A stretch of 64,000 bases of DNA from Blautia caecimuris (lineage in GTDB: Bacteria; Bacillota; Clostridia; Lachnospirales; Lachnospiraceae), in contig NZ_JANJZT010000010.1 of NCBI RefSeq assembly GCF_024622975.1, forward strand, positions 51,100 to 115,099. The letters run 5' to 3'. Below, in pieces: positions 48,423-56,513 of the stretch. The notes beneath the pieces were generated by a model. That model was not told where the DNA came from, did no database searches, and saw only the letters and a list, made by a program, of their open reading frames with translations. The translations under genes and the position numbers were made by a program. Position 1 is the first letter of the stretch; the number at the start of each line of letters is the position of its first letter.

Positions 48423-49319
48423 ATGGATACAAATACCTTAGAGACCAACCAGATAAATGAGGCCGGGCTTACAGAAGAGGATGCCCGGAATGTAAGAATA
48501 CGGGAAATTGAGAGAAGTATTATAAAAAAATTCCGCAAGCCTGTATGGAGACGTTTTACAAAAGCCATCAATGAATATGAGCTGATTAAAGACGGAGATA
48601 AAATCGCTGTGTGCATTTCCGGAGGAAAGGATTCCATGCTTATGGCAAAGCTTTTTCAGGAGCTGGCCCGCCATGGAAAAAAGAATTTTGAAGTTGTTTT
48701 TCTCGTAATGAATCCCGGATATAATGAGGCGAATTATCAGCTTATCCTAGAAAATTCCAGAACCCTTGGAATTCCCATTACGGTTTTTCAGTCTGAAATT
48801 TTTGACGTGGTGGCAGGAGAGGAAAGCTCTCCCTGTTATCTCTGTGCAAGAATGAGAAGAGGATATCTTTACAGCAGGGCAAAGGAGCTTGGCTGCAATA
48901 AGATCGCTCTGGGCCATCATTACGATGATGTGATCGAGACCATTCTTATGGGAATGCTTTACGGAGCCCAGATACAGACCATGATGCCGAAGCTTCACAG
49001 CACCAATTTTGAGGGAATGGAGCTGATCCGTCCCATGTACCTGATCAGAGAGGAAGATATCATCCACTGGGCAAACTACAACGGACTTAGGTTCCTTCGG
49101 TGCGCCTGCCGCTTTACAGAGCAGTGCGCAGATGAGGAAACAGATAAAAGCTCAAAAAGAGCAGAGGTAAAGGAACTGATCCATAATCTTGCTCAGAAGG
49201 ATCCTGTAATTGAGTTTAACATATTTAAAAGTGTGGAAAATGTAAACGTCAATACTGTGGTGGCATATAAGAAAGACGGAGTAAAGCATCATTTCCTGGA
49301 AACGTATGATGAAATATAG
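48423..49319 (+). CDS. TtcA-like PP-loop ATPase (tRNA thiolation family)
   Basis: A 298-residue N-type ATP pyrophosphatase with the PP-loop ISGGKDSMLM, a CxxC in SPCYLCARMRRG, GHHYDDVIET and a later CACRFTEQC, all as in TtcA-type enzymes. Those thiolate tRNA cytidine-32 with an Fe-S cluster. The N-terminal helix of about 50 residues is longer than in E. coli TtcA. GGAG lies 6 nt ahead of ATG 48423. Neighbouring cysteine synthesis and an Fe-S-type Rrf2 regulator fit a sulfur-trafficking role; the exact tRNA target is not certain. Confidence 0.85.
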   Translation: MDTNTLETNQINEAGLTEEDARNVRIREIERSIIKKFRKPVWRRFTKAINEYELIKDGDKIAVCISGGKDSMLMAKLFQELARHGKKNFEVVFLVMNPGYNEANYQLILENSRTLGIPITVFQSEIFDVVAGEESSPCYLCARMRRGYLYSRAKELGCNKIALGHHYDDVIETILMGMLYGAQIQTMMPKLHSTNFEGMELIRPMYLIREEDIIHWANYNGLRFLRCACRFTEQCADEETDKSSKRAEVKELIHNLAQKDPVIEFNIFKSVENVNVNTVVAYKKDGVKHHFLETYDEI

Positions 49320-49337
49320 CAGAAAGAGGCCGTTAGG

Positions 49338-49769
49338 ATGAAGATATCAACAAGAGGACGCTATGCGATCCGCGTTATGCTGGATCTTGCGGAACACAAT
49401 ACCGGAGAATATATCCCCCTTATGGATATTGCCAGAAGACAGGAAATTTCTGAAAAATACCTGGAATCCATTGTGTCTGTTCTGAGCAAAAATAAATTTG
49501 TCCATGCTCTCAGAGGAAAGGGAGGCGGCTACCGCCTTTCCAGAACGCCGGAGGAGTACACTATGGGCAGTATTTTAAGACTTACAGAAGGCTCCCTGGC
49601 GCCTATCGCCTGTCTGGAGGATGAGCCGAATCTCTGTGAGCGCGCTTCTGTCTGTAAGACTTTAAGCATGTGGCAGGGATTTTATAAGCTGATCAATGAA
49701 TATTTCGATCATATTACACTTGAGGATCTTCTCCGGGAGGGAGAAGACGGCGGAAGCTATGTGATCTGA
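49338..49769 (+). CDS. Rrf2-family transcriptional regulator with three conserved Cys
   Basis: A 143-residue winged-helix regulator: MKISTRGRYAIRVMLDLA start, recognition helix region EISEKYLESIVSVLSKN and wing GKGGGYRLSR. Cys92, Cys100 and Cys106 (C-x7-C-x5-C) match the Fe-S ligand region of IscR-like members; CymR-type cysteine regulators lack these. It probably controls sulfur genes, and the palindrome at 45896-45918 is the best local target. It follows the TtcA-like gene by 18 nt. Confidence 0.9.
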   Translation: MKISTRGRYAIRVMLDLAEHNTGEYIPLMDIARRQEISEKYLESIVSVLSKNKFVHALRGKGGGYRLSRTPEEYTMGSILRLTEGSLAPIACLEDEPNLCERASVCKTLSMWQGFYKLINEYFDHITLEDLLREGEDGGSYVI

Positions 49770-49813
49770 GCAGATCCGGAAATGAAGGTTTCTATTATTT
49801 TTCAGAAAATTTA

Positions 49814-49842
49814 TTGAATCAGGAAGCCTTGTGTGATATAGT
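49814..49842 (+). promoter_or_regulatory. sigma-A promoter of glpP
   Basis: TTGAAT (49814-49819), 17-nt spacer, TATAGT (49837-49842). Confidence 0.7.
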
Positions 49843-49879
49843 AAAATCAGTTCAAAAGGAAAGAAACGGGGCAGCAGAA

Positions 49880-50449
49880 ATGAATCAGAATTTTTTGGAT
49901 GCAGTGGAAGAAAATCCTGTGATCGCAGCAATAAAAAGTCCGGAAGATCTGAAAGAATGCTGCGGTATCCCGGAGATTAGGATTGTTTTTATCTTATATG
50001 GGGACATCTGTTCTCTTGGAGAGATTGTGAAGGCAGTGAAGGATGCGGGCAAGATCGCCATGGTACATGTGGATCTGATCGGCGGACTGAGCACAAGAGA
50101 GGTAGCTGTGGATTTTATCCATACCAGCACCATGGCAGATGGGATCATTACCACGAAACCCTCCCTGATCCGAAGAGCCAGAGAATTGTCCATGTTTACC
50201 GTCCTCAGATTTTTCCTTCTGGATTCCATGGCATTTGAAAATATCTGCCAGCAGCAGTACAGTGTAAAGCCGGATTTTATTGAAGTTCTTCCGGGAGTGA
50301 TGCCGCGCATCATTGAGAAGCTTTGTCATCTGGTAAAAATAAAGATCATTGCAGGCGGACTGATCTCAGACAGAGAATCCGTGGTGGCGGCGCTGGATGC
50401 CGGTGCAATGGGAGTTTCCTCTACCAGTCATCAGGTATGGAGGTTATAG
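49880..50449 (+). CDS. glpP: Glycerol-3-phosphate-responsive antiterminator GlpP
   Basis: A 189-residue TIM-barrel RNA-binding protein that, with glycerol 3-phosphate, prevents termination in leaders of glp mRNAs. Seen: VFILYGDICSLGEIVKAVKDAGK, HVDLIGGLSTREVAVDFI, DGIITTKPSLIRRARE, FIEVLPGVMPRI and IAGGLISDRESVVAALDAGA. ATG 49880 is chosen from homology; its Shine-Dalgarno (ACGGGG) is weak. A terminator hairpin at 50506-50556 lies between it and the oxidoreductase operon, a fitting target. Confidence 0.93.
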   Translation: MNQNFLDAVEENPVIAAIKSPEDLKECCGIPEIRIVFILYGDICSLGEIVKAVKDAGKIAMVHVDLIGGLSTREVAVDFIHTSTMADGIITTKPSLIRRARELSMFTVLRFFLLDSMAFENICQQQYSVKPDFIEVLPGVMPRIIEKLCHLVKIKIIAGGLISDRESVVAALDAGAMGVSSTSHQVWRL

Positions 50450-50505
50450 AAACAGAACAGGAATCCTGTTCGGACAACTGAAAAAGAAAAGGCATGAGAG
50501 AAGAG

Positions 50506-50556
50506 AGCCTGACAGATAGCGCATAGATTCTGTGCGTTTATTTGTCGGGCTTTTTC
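50506..50556 (+). terminator. Terminator between glpP and the oxidoreductase operon, likely GlpP target
   Basis: AGCCTGACA pairs with TGTCGGGCT (9 bp, one wobble), with an inner CGCA/TGCG helix, then TTTTT. No strong promoter follows before 50633, so downstream genes appear to depend on read-through of this hairpin. Confidence 0.85.
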
Positions 50557-50632
50557 ATTTACCAGGAAATTCATATATTGTGTACTGACTTTCCCGGTGA
50601 ATAAAAATGTATCGAAAAAAGGAGCAGAGACT

Positions 50633-52069
50633 ATGTATGATGTAATTATTATCGGGGCAGGGGTAACGGGAACTGCCTGCGCAAGAGAATTATCCCGTTA
50701 TGAGGCAAAGATCTGTGTACTGGAAAAAGAAGAGGATGTGTGCTGCGGAACCTCGAAAGCAAACAGCGCCATTGTCCATGCAGGCTATGACGCTGCGGAA
50801 GGCTCCCTGAAGGCAAAGCTGAATGTCAGGGGAAACCTGATGATGGAAGAGCTTTCAGAAAAACTGGATTTTCCTTTTAAGAGAAACGGCTCTCTGGTGA
50901 TCTGTCTTCATAAAGAAGATTTTTCAAAGCTTGAGACTCTTTATGAAAGGGGACGGAAAAACGGGGTGAAAGGACTTCAGATTCTTTACCGGGAACAGGT
51001 GAAAGAAATGGAACCCAATATAACTGATGAGGTATATGCAGCCCTCTATGCGCCTTCAGCCGGAATCGTATGTCCTTTTGCCATGAACCTGGCTTTTGCA
51101 GAAAATGCTGTTGTCAATGGAGCAGAATTCCGATTCGATACAGAGGTACAGAATATCAGAAAAACCTCACAGGGCTGGGAGATTGAAACTTCCAAAGGAG
51201 TTTTCCTGACAAAAACAGTGATCAATGCAGCAGGAGTTTACGCAGACCGGTTCCACAATATGGTCGGTGAAAAAAAGCTTTGCATTACCCCAAGGAGAGG
51301 GAGCTACTGCCTTCTGGACAAAAGCGCGGGAACCCATGTGAACAGAACTGTATTTTCTCTTCCCGGAAAATACGGAAAAGGGATTCTTGTAACACCTACG
51401 GTTCACGGAAACCTTCTTCTGGGCCCAACTGCTGAAGACATTGAAAACAAAGAGGGAACAAACACTTCTGCGCAGGAGCTGGAGCAGGTAATCCAGAAAG
51501 CAGGCATGAATGTAAAAAATCTTCCTCTGAGACAGGTGATCACTTCCTTTGCAGGCCTTCGCGCCCATGAGGAAGGGGATGATTTTGTTATCGGTGAGTC
51601 TGAGGACGCGCCTGGTTTTGTGGACTGTGCAGGAATTGAATCCCCGGGACTTACCGCAGCTCCTGCAGTTGGAGAAATGGTTTCGGGCATCCTGAAAAAA
51701 AGGCTGAACCTTAAAGAAAAAGATGCTTTTATTTCTGAGAGAAAGGGCATTCTTAATCCGGCAGCGCTGGACAAAGAAGAATACCGGGAGCTTTTGAAAA
51801 AGCAGCCGGCCTATGGAAATATAATCTGCAGATGCGAGATGGTTTCAGAGGGAGAAATCCTTGATGCCATCCATCGTCCTCTGGGCGCCAGATCACTGGA
51901 CGGCGTCAAGCGCAGAACAAGAGCAGGAATGGGGCGCTGCCAGTCAGGCTTCTGCTCTCCAAAAACCATGGAGATCCTTGCCCGGGAGCTTGGAAAGGAT
52001 ATGGCAGAGATCACCAAATGCGGAAAAAATTCACAAATCATTCTGGGAATCAATAAAGATACATTCTGA
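50633..52069 (+). CDS. FAD-dependent oxidoreductase with BFD-like [2Fe-2S] domain (GlpA-like)
   Basis: A 478-residue protein of the DAO/GlpA family. The N-terminal FAD-binding GAGVTGTACARELSRY is followed by the substrate domain. A C-terminal BFD-like Cys domain contains IICRCEMVSEGEI and GMGRCQSGFC. AAGGAG precedes ATG 50633. With the next two genes it forms a unit found in many Firmicutes next to glpP or glpK and taken to be an anaerobic glycerol-3-phosphate dehydrogenase; the substrate is inferred from glpP. Related proteins oxidise L-2-hydroxyglutarate. Confidence 0.88.
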   Translation: MYDVIIIGAGVTGTACARELSRYEAKICVLEKEEDVCCGTSKANSAIVHAGYDAAEGSLKAKLNVRGNLMMEELSEKLDFPFKRNGSLVICLHKEDFSKLETLYERGRKNGVKGLQILYREQVKEMEPNITDEVYAALYAPSAGIVCPFAMNLAFAENAVVNGAEFRFDTEVQNIRKTSQGWEIETSKGVFLTKTVINAAGVYADRFHNMVGEKKLCITPRRGSYCLLDKSAGTHVNRTVFSLPGKYGKGILVTPTVHGNLLLGPTAEDIENKEGTNTSAQELEQVIQKAGMNVKNLPLRQVITSFAGLRAHEEGDDFVIGESEDAPGFVDCAGIESPGLTAAPAVGEMVSGILKKRLNLKEKDAFISERKGILNPAALDKEEYRELLKKQPAYGNIICRCEMVSEGEILDAIHRPLGARSLDGVKRRTRAGMGRCQSGFCSPKTMEILARELGKDMAEITKCGKNSQIILGINKDTF

Positions 52070-52093
52070 CCAGATACAGGAGGAGCTACTATC

Positions 52094-53386
52094 ATGGAAG
52101 CATATGATGTTGTAATTATAGGAGGCGGTCCGGCAGGATTGGCGGCGGCAGTTGCTGCAAAAGAACACGGTATACAGAAAATTCTGATTCTGGAAAGGGA
52201 CAGAGAGCTGGGAGGTATTCTGAACCAGTGTATTCACAATGGCTTCGGTCTCCACACGTTTAAGGAGGAGCTGACAGGCCCGGAATATGCCCTGCGCTAT
52301 ATAAAAAAAGTACAGGAGCTTGATATTGAATACAGGCTGAATACCATGGTTGCAGATATCAGTCCGGAGAGGGTGATCACGGCTCTGAACCGGGAGGACG
52401 GACTTCTGGAAATAAAAGCAGAAGCAGTGATCCTTGCCATGGGCTGCCGGGAAAGATCAAGAGGAGCTTTGAATATTCCGGGATATCGCCCGGCAGGGAT
52501 TTTTTCCGCAGGAACGGCACAGAGACTGGTAAACATGGAAGGATATCTTCCGGGTCGCAAGGTTGTGATCCTTGGTTCCGGAGATATCGGACTTATTATG
52601 GCAAGAAGAATGACTCTGGAGGGAGCAAAGGTAAAGGCAGTGGCAGAACTGATGCCTTATTCCGGCGGCCTCAGAAGAAATATTGTGCAGTGTCTGGAGG
52701 ATTATGGAATCCCTTTAAAGCTCAGTCACACAGTTGTGGACATTAAAGGAAGGGAACGGGTGGAAGGAGTAACGCTTGCAAAGGTGGATGAAAGAGGAAA
52801 GCCCATTCCGGGCACTGAGGAAGAATACGCCTGCGATACTTTGCTTTTGTCAGTGGGTCTGATCCCGGAAAATGAGATATCTGGAAAAATGGGTGTGGAG
52901 CTGAATCCGGTAACGTCAGGTCCGGTGGTAAACGAAAGTCTGGAAACAAATATCCCCGGAGTATTTGCCTGCGGAAATGTACTGCATGTGCATGATTTGG
53001 TGGATTTTGTGTCACAGGAGGCAGCCGCAGCCGGGCGTTTTGCAGCGGATTTTATCAGAAATAAAAAATCCTTCCAAGAGAATCAGGAGAGAGAAGAGAT
53101 ACGAGACAGTCATGAGATCCGTATTATTTCTGACGGCGGTGTCCGCTATACCATTCCCTCTTTTATCCGGCCGGAATATATGGAAGAAAGCCTTACAATC
53201 CGCTTCCGGGTGGGCCGCGTTTACCGGGACTGTTATGTGTGTGTTTACTTTGACGAAAAGCTGGTAATCCGCAAAAAAAGATTATATGCAGCCCCGGGCG
53301 AGATGGAGGAGCTGATTCTGAAAAAAGCTCAGCTTATGGAATATCCCGCACTGAAACAGATCACCATAAAAATTCAGGAGGCATAA
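52094..53386 (+). CDS. NAD(P)/FAD-dependent oxidoreductase (GlpB-like partner)
   Basis: A 430-residue pyridine-nucleotide oxidoreductase with FAD motif IIGGGPAGLAAAVAAKEHG, a NAD motif VVILGSGDIGLIMARRM, and the FAD-ribityl motif VFACGNVLHVHDLVDFV. It presumably takes electrons from the GlpA-like subunit to NAD or quinone/ferredoxin. AGGAGG precedes the ATG and the next gene starts 2 nt after its stop. Confidence 0.88.
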   Translation: MEAYDVVIIGGGPAGLAAAVAAKEHGIQKILILERDRELGGILNQCIHNGFGLHTFKEELTGPEYALRYIKKVQELDIEYRLNTMVADISPERVITALNREDGLLEIKAEAVILAMGCRERSRGALNIPGYRPAGIFSAGTAQRLVNMEGYLPGRKVVILGSGDIGLIMARRMTLEGAKVKAVAELMPYSGGLRRNIVQCLEDYGIPLKLSHTVVDIKGRERVEGVTLAKVDERGKPIPGTEEEYACDTLLLSVGLIPENEISGKMGVELNPVTSGPVVNESLETNIPGVFACGNVLHVHDLVDFVSQEAAAAGRFAADFIRNKKSFQENQEREEIRDSHEIRIISDGGVRYTIPSFIRPEYMEESLTIRFRVGRVYRDCYVCVYFDEKLVIRKKRLYAAPGEMEELILKKAQLMEYPALKQITIKIQEA

Positions 53387-53388
53387 AA

Positions 53389-53754
53389 ATGGAGGAAAGA
53401 CATTTAATCTGTATAGGCTGTCCGGTTGGCTGCGCCCTGACTGTAAAAACAGAACAGGGAGCAGTGATATCCGTAGAGGGAAATACCTGTAAGCGGGGAA
53501 GGGAGTACGGGGAAAAGGAGGTGACGGCCCCTGCCAGAACCGTTACCACCACGGTAACGGTAACAGGTGGGAAAATTCCCGCAGTCTCTGTAAGAACCAG
53601 AACAGATATTCCAAAAGAAAAAATCTTTGACTGTATCCGGGCGCTAAAAGGTATCCAGATTCCGGCGCCGGTGCATACAGGCGATATCATACTTGCCGAT
53701 GCGGCAGGAACCGGAGTAGATGTAGTCGCCACAAAAACAGTGGAATTACGCTGA
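53389..53754 (+). CDS. DUF1667 protein, Cys-rich third component
   Basis: A 121-residue protein with CIGCPVGCALTV and GNTCKRG, four Cys in a molybdopterin-oxidoreductase-like arrangement, and RTVTTTVTVTGG. DUF1667 members always accompany the two oxidoreductases upstream. It probably holds an Fe-S cluster as an electron carrier; this is inferred from the Cys pattern. Confidence 0.88.
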   Translation: MEERHLICIGCPVGCALTVKTEQGAVISVEGNTCKRGREYGEKEVTAPARTVTTTVTVTGGKIPAVSVRTRTDIPKEKIFDCIRALKGIQIPAPVHTGDIILADAAGTGVDVVATKTVELR

Positions 53755-53817
53755 CTGTTTAACGGAGAGAACAGTAACCCGGATGGGAACTATTTAGGGG
53801 AAAAATGTCAGCCAGCA

Positions 53818-53846
53818 TTGACATTGAGCGTTGTAATGTTTATCAT
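53818..53846 (+). promoter_or_regulatory. sigma-A promoter of the tetrapyrrole operon
   Basis: TTGACA (53818-53823), 17-nt spacer, TATCAT (53841-53846); leader about 70 nt. No cobalamin riboswitch is visible in it. Confidence 0.8.
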
Positions 53847-53925
53847 AAAGAATAGTATGTTCAGTCAGCAGATATATAAATTTTGCGGCAGCTGAAGATA
53901 TGTCTGAACAAAAAGGAGAAACATT

Positions 53926-55155
53926 ATGACCATTTCCATGATTGGAATAGATCACGGTCGTGCACCGGTGGATATCAGGGCATTATTTGCCTTTACAAAG
54001 AAAAACGCAGGGGAAGCTATGGAAAAGCTGAAGCATACAGCAGGCATACATGGCTGTGTGATTCTTTCTACCTGCAACCGCCTGGAAATCTGGGCAAGCC
54101 ATGAAGAAGATCAGGAGCTTTCCCTGTATCAGTGTCTTTGTCGGCTAAAAGGAGTACAGGAAGTTTCCTATGAAAAATATTTTGTTACACGAAAGGATAA
54201 AGAGGCGGCAGCTCACCTGTTTTATCTGGCAGGCGGGCTGAAGTCTCAGATTCTGGGAGAAGACCAGATTCTTACTCAGATTAAAGATGCTCTGAATCTT
54301 GCCAGAGAACATTTTACCTCGGACAGTGTGTTGGAGGTTCTTTTCCGTATGGCAGTAACTGCAGGCAAAAAAATTAAGACAGAGGCGCCTCTTGCCCACG
54401 GAAATCCTTCTGTGATCCATCAGGCAGTCTGTTCTCTGAAATCTCAGGGCTATGAAATAAAAGGGAAAACCTGTATGGTTATCGGAAACGGAGAAATGGG
54501 AAAGGTAGCTGCCCAGACACTCCGTGAGGCAGGGGCTGATGTGACGGTTACTGTGCGTCAGTACCGAAGCGGGATTGTGGAGATCCCGGAGGGCTGCAAA
54601 AGAATCAACTATGGCGAGCGAATGGAGTATCTTCCCAAATGCGATCTGGTTGTCAGCGCAACGGCAAGCCCTAATTTTACATTAAGAGAAGAACAGTTTT
54701 CTGACCTCACACTTCCGGAAGAGCTGATCCTTCTGGATCTGGCAGTGCCAAGAGACATTGAGCCTGCTCTTGGAAAGCGGAAAGAAATCAGACTTTACGA
54801 CATGGACAGCTTCCATTCGTCTGAAATATCTTCTGAGCAGAGTGAAAGCATCCGGAAGGCAGAACAGATCGTAGAAGAGCAGATGGAGGAATTTTATCAG
54901 TGGCTGGAGGGCCGGGATGTGATTCCCAGGATCCAGGAGATCAGAGAGGATGCGGTACAGGATCTGAACCTGCGCATCGAAAAAATCCTCAAAAAAACAC
55001 CAATGGAACAAAAGGACAGAGAAAGCCTGCTTGAAGCAGTGGATACTGCTGCCGGAAAGGTTGTGAATAAGCTGATCTTCGGTTTAAGGGATAGCCTGAA
55101 TCAAGAGGTTTTTCTGGAATGTGTGGCCGGATTGGAGAAGCTTTATGAAGACTAA
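53926..55155 (+). CDS. hemA: Glutamyl-tRNA reductase
   Basis: HemA reduces Glu-tRNA to glutamate-1-semialdehyde, the first step of tetrapyrrole synthesis by the C5 route. The catalytic Cys50 is in ILSTCNRLEIW; GLKSQILGEDQILTQIK and the NADPH motif VIGNGEMGKVAAQTL are present; a helical dimerisation domain ends the 409-residue protein. The N-terminal motif reads GIDHGRAPVDIR, with Gly-Arg replacing the usual Ser-Thr/His. AAAGGAG precedes the ATG. Confidence 0.95.
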   Translation: MTISMIGIDHGRAPVDIRALFAFTKKNAGEAMEKLKHTAGIHGCVILSTCNRLEIWASHEEDQELSLYQCLCRLKGVQEVSYEKYFVTRKDKEAAAHLFYLAGGLKSQILGEDQILTQIKDALNLAREHFTSDSVLEVLFRMAVTAGKKIKTEAPLAHGNPSVIHQAVCSLKSQGYEIKGKTCMVIGNGEMGKVAAQTLREAGADVTVTVRQYRSGIVEIPEGCKRINYGERMEYLPKCDLVVSATASPNFTLREEQFSDLTLPEELILLDLAVPRDIEPALGKRKEIRLYDMDSFHSSEISSEQSESIRKAEQIVEEQMEEFYQWLEGRDVIPRIQEIREDAVQDLNLRIEKILKKTPMEQKDRESLLEAVDTAAGKVVNKLIFGLRDSLNQEVFLECVAGLEKLYED

Positions 55156-55624
55156 AAGATATTTTCCCATGTTTATAGATCTTTCAGACAAAAACGTGGT
55201 TGTAGTTGGCGGGGGAAACATTGCCACCCGGAGAGTCAAGACACTGCTTCAGTTTACAAGAAACGTAACGGCTATTGCCCCAAAAGTGACTGAGGAGCTT
55301 CGGGGGCTTGGAACGGCAGGCTATGTAAATCTGATTACCCGTCCTGTAAAGCGTTCGGATTTTCAGACGGCATATATGGTGATCGCAGCTACCAATGACT
55401 GGAAGCTGAATGATGAAATTTACCGCGTCTGCAAGGAAGAGGGCATTTATGTGAATATTGCGGACGATAAGAGCAAGTGTGATTTTTATTTTCCGGGAAT
55501 TTATATGAAGGATGAAATGGTAGTGGGAATCACTGCAAGCGGACTGGATCATCACAAGGCAAAAAAGGTCCGGATCGCCATTCAGAAAGCCATGGAGGAA
55601 GCAGCGGAAAATGACAAAGAATAA
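55145..55624 (+). CDS. Precorrin-2 dehydrogenase / sirohydrochlorin ferrochelatase-like (SirC/CysG N-domain)
   Basis: A 159-residue NAD-dependent protein: RYFPMFIDLSDKNVVVVGGG Rossmann start, VIAATNDWKLND, and VNIADDKSKCDFYFPG. It oxidises precorrin-2 to sirohydrochlorin; the short length lacks the C-terminal part of full CysG. ATG 55145 lies inside the end of hemA and has GGAG 7 nt upstream. Its place in the operon points toward siroheme and cobalamin. Confidence 0.9.
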   Translation: MKTKRYFPMFIDLSDKNVVVVGGGNIATRRVKTLLQFTRNVTAIAPKVTEELRGLGTAGYVNLITRPVKRSDFQTAYMVIAATNDWKLNDEIYRVCKEEGIYVNIADDKSKCDFYFPGIYMKDEMVVGITASGLDHHKAKKVRIAIQKAMEEAAENDKE

Positions 55625-56513
55625 AATAATCATCGGAAGCAGAGAAAGCGCTCTGGCAGTGCTGCAGAGTGAGATGGTAAAAAGCTTTCTCAATAAAGAG
55701 CATCCGGAATTACATACAGAGATCCTGACCATGAAAACCACAGGAGACAAAATTCTTGACCGTACCCTTGATAAGATTGGGGGAAAAGGACTTTTTGTAA
55801 AAGAGCTGGATCTTGCTCTTATAGAGAAACGGTCAGACATTTCTGTTCACAGCCTGAAGGACATGCCTATGGAGGTTCCCTCTGAGCTTCCGCTTCTGGC
55901 TTTTTCAAAAAGAGAAGATCCCAGAGACGTTCTTGTTCTTCCAAAGGGCGCAGATCATCTGGATAAAAGTAAGCCTCTTGGCTGTTCCAGTCTCCGCAGG
56001 ACGTTACAGCTGAAAGAGCTTTATCCGGATATGGAAGTAAAAAGCATCCGGGGAAATCTTCAGACAAGGCTTCGGAAGCTGGATGAAGGAGAGTATGCGG
56101 GACTGATTCTTGCGGCAGCCGGCCTGAAGCGCCTGGGGCTGGAAAACAGAATCAGCCGCTACTTTACAGTGGAAGAGATGCTTCCTGCAGCAGGCCAGGG
56201 AATTCTGGCAGTTCAGGGAAGGGCAGAAGAAGATTATTCCTGCCTGGAGGGGTACTGTGACAGGGAAGCCTGGATATGTGGAACAGCGGAAAGGGCCTAT
56301 GTAAAATATCTGGACGGCGGCTGTTCCTCCCCTGTGGCTGCCTATGGTGAGCTTCACGGAGACACACTGCTGCTCCGGGGGCTTTATTACAGAGAAGAAG
56401 ACGGGACATATATAAAAGGCCAGCTGGAGGGCGATCCTTTAAGAGCAGAGGAGCTGGGGATTACTCTTGCAAAGCGTCTGAAAGAATCCATGGAAAAAGG
56501 AGAGTCATCATGA
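55611..56513 (+). CDS. hemC: Porphobilinogen deaminase
   Basis: HemC joins four porphobilinogens into hydroxymethylbilane. The 300-residue protein shows IIIGSRESALAVLQSEMV, GGKGLFVKELDLAL, DISVHSLKDMP, RGNLQTRLRKLD and the cofactor-binding Cys238 in GGCSSPVAAYG. The start overlaps the preceding gene by 14 nt; the stop overlaps the next ATG. Confidence 0.96.
   Translation: MTKNKIIIGSRESALAVLQSEMVKSFLNKEHPELHTEILTMKTTGDKILDRTLDKIGGKGLFVKELDLALIEKRSDISVHSLKDMPMEVPSELPLLAFSKREDPRDVLVLPKGADHLDKSKPLGCSSLRRTLQLKELYPDMEVKSIRGNLQTRLRKLDEGEYAGLILAAAGLKRLGLENRISRYFTVEEMLPAAGQGILAVQGRAEEDYSCLEGYCDREAWICGTAERAYVKYLDGGCSSPVAAYGELHGDTLLLRGLYYREEDGTYIKGQLEGDPLRAEELGITLAKRLKESMEKGESS

Noticed and set aside
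53755..53925. Possible cobalamin riboswitch ahead of hemA
   Set aside because: The leader is only about 70 nt and lacks the B12-box sequence; the same holds for the acsD leader at 20570-20625.
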